Of a DNA stretch of 64,000 nucleotides, positions 63,455 through 64,000 are shown one piece after another. The DNA comes from Agathobacter sp. (GTDB lineage Bacteria > Bacillota > Clostridia > Lachnospirales > Lachnospiraceae), in the NCBI GenBank assembly GCA_017409825.1, contig JAFQRZ010000004.1, forward strand, positions 1 to 64,000, read 5' to 3'. Positions within the stretch are counted from its first letter, which is position 1. Every line of letters begins with the position of its first letter. The notes below the pieces were generated by a model, which made no database searches, had not been told where the DNA came from, and saw only the letters and a program-made list of their open reading frames with translations. The position numbers and the translations under genes are program-made.

Positions 63455-64000
63455 TTACTGCTTGTCCGCCAATGTCTGACAAGATCTACTAGTATATAAA
63501 AGTGTAGGTAAAACTTCCTCACGTGTTCCGATTTTTTCAATTTCTCCATTTGCAATCACGATAATCTTATCCGCGATGTTAAGAATTTTCTCTTGATGGG
63601 AAATGATAAGAATCGTTCCATGAATCTCGTCTCTCATCTTCTCAAATACCTTAATCAAACTATTAAAGCTCCACAAATCAATCCCTGCTTCTGGCTCATC
63701 AAAGATAGACATCTTAGTTCCTCTCGCCAAAATCATCGCAATTTCAATACGCTTGAGTTCTCCTCCAGAAAGGCTAGCATTAATCTCACGATCAATATAA
63801 TCTCTTGCGCAAAGTCCTACTTCGGAAAGAATATTGCAAATATCATTCACACTCATCGTCTTTCCTGCCGCAATAGAAATCAAATCCTTTACAGTTAATC
63901 CCTTGAAATGAACTGGCTGCTGGAAAGCAAAACTGATTCCCTTCCTTGCTCGTTCCGTAATATTAAGATTGGTAATGTCTTCCCCATCCAGTAAAATCTG
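63455..64000 (-). CDS. SufC-like Fe-S assembly ATPase (partial, 5' end off window)
   Basis: The 3' part of an ABC ATPase; the reading frame is open from 64000 and the true start lies outside. Visible are the Q-loop in SFAFQQPVHFKG, signature SLSGGELKRIEIAMILARG, Walker B MSIFDEPEAGIDLWSF and H-loop LIISHQEKIL. The DEPEAGIDLW form of Walker B is typical of archaeal and anaerobe SufC-like proteins. It drives conformational change of the scaffold with the adjacent SufB-like protein. Confidence 0.9.
   Translation of the reverse strand, partial: QILLDGEDITNLNITERARKGISFAFQQPVHFKGLTVKDLISIAAGKTMSVNDICNILSEVGLCARDYIDREINASLSGGELKRIEIAMILARGTKMSIFDEPEAGIDLWSFNSLIKVFEKMRDEIHGTILIISHQEKILNIADKIIVIANGEIEKIGTREEVLPTLLYTSRSCQTLADKQ

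Overview
The window reads as chromosome of a low-GC anaerobic Firmicute of the class Clostridia, most likely a Lachnospiraceae gut species. Supporting signs are a type III glutamine synthetase, a short SufB/SufC pair, an rapZ-whiA-HPr cluster, a cdaA-cdaR-glmM operon, the small DUF4250 and DUF6472 families, and strong AGGAGG-type ribosome binding sites. This placement is inferred from gene content; no marker such as 16S rRNA is present. Most genes lie on the minus strand. No insertion sequence, prophage or CRISPR array was seen.

Layout. 0.4-14 kb is a cell-surface polysaccharide locus: two tandem O-antigen-polymerase-like membrane proteins on the plus strand, facing a minus-strand operon of an initiating sugar-phosphate transferase, a WecG/TagA-type transferase, a UDP-GlcNAc 2-epimerase, five further glycosyltransferases, a Wzx-type flippase and a CDP-glycerol glycerophosphotransferase-like protein. 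14-21 kb is an operon that appears to run from a promoter near 21.03 kb: two unknown membrane proteins, cdaA, cdaR, glmM, an HPr-like protein and leuA. 21-30.5 kb holds a YvyF-like zinc-ribbon protein, comF, glpK, hom, an ACT-domain regulator, an SPFH/zinc-ribbon protein with a TIM44-like partner, prfB, vanZ-like and a carboxy-terminal protease. 30.6-35 kb holds ftsEX, a PucR/CdaR-type regulator, yitT and a divergent WecB/TagA-like protein. 35-39.8 kb holds an intergenic region with two perfect DnaA boxes, an SH3-NlpC/P60 cell-wall hydrolase, ridA, a CvfB-like RNA-binding protein, an acyl-ACP thioesterase, tRNA-Gln(CTG) and a YigZ protein. 40-46 kb holds a class A PBP, glutamine synthetase III and class II aldolase. 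46-56 kb is a long minus-strand run: ftsH, uvrC, hprK, an M18 aminopeptidase, murB, rapZ, whiA, an HPr-like protein and a lipid kinase. 56-64 kb holds two very small proteins, a WYL regulator divergent from a three-gene GlpA/GlpB/DUF1667 oxidoreductase operon, murI, a small zinc-ribbon/HTH protein, and the SufB-like and SufC genes (SufC runs off the window).

How it fits together. Much of the window serves the cell envelope: polysaccharide assembly, peptidoglycan precursors (glmM, murB, murI), synthesis and hydrolysis (PBP, NlpC/P60, FtsEX), and c-di-AMP signalling. A second theme is carbon control. HprK is present with two HPr-like proteins, and both carry Asp where HPr has its phosphorylated His15 while keeping the HprK target serine.

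The most unusual non-coding signal is a pair of long perfect hairpins that flank glutamine synthetase. Their stems are unrelated, but both have a 23-nt loop that is 19/23 identical, differing only by transitions. Other signals worth checking are a possibly leaderless transcript, a WalR-like box at the cell-wall hydrolase promoter, and the two DnaA boxes.
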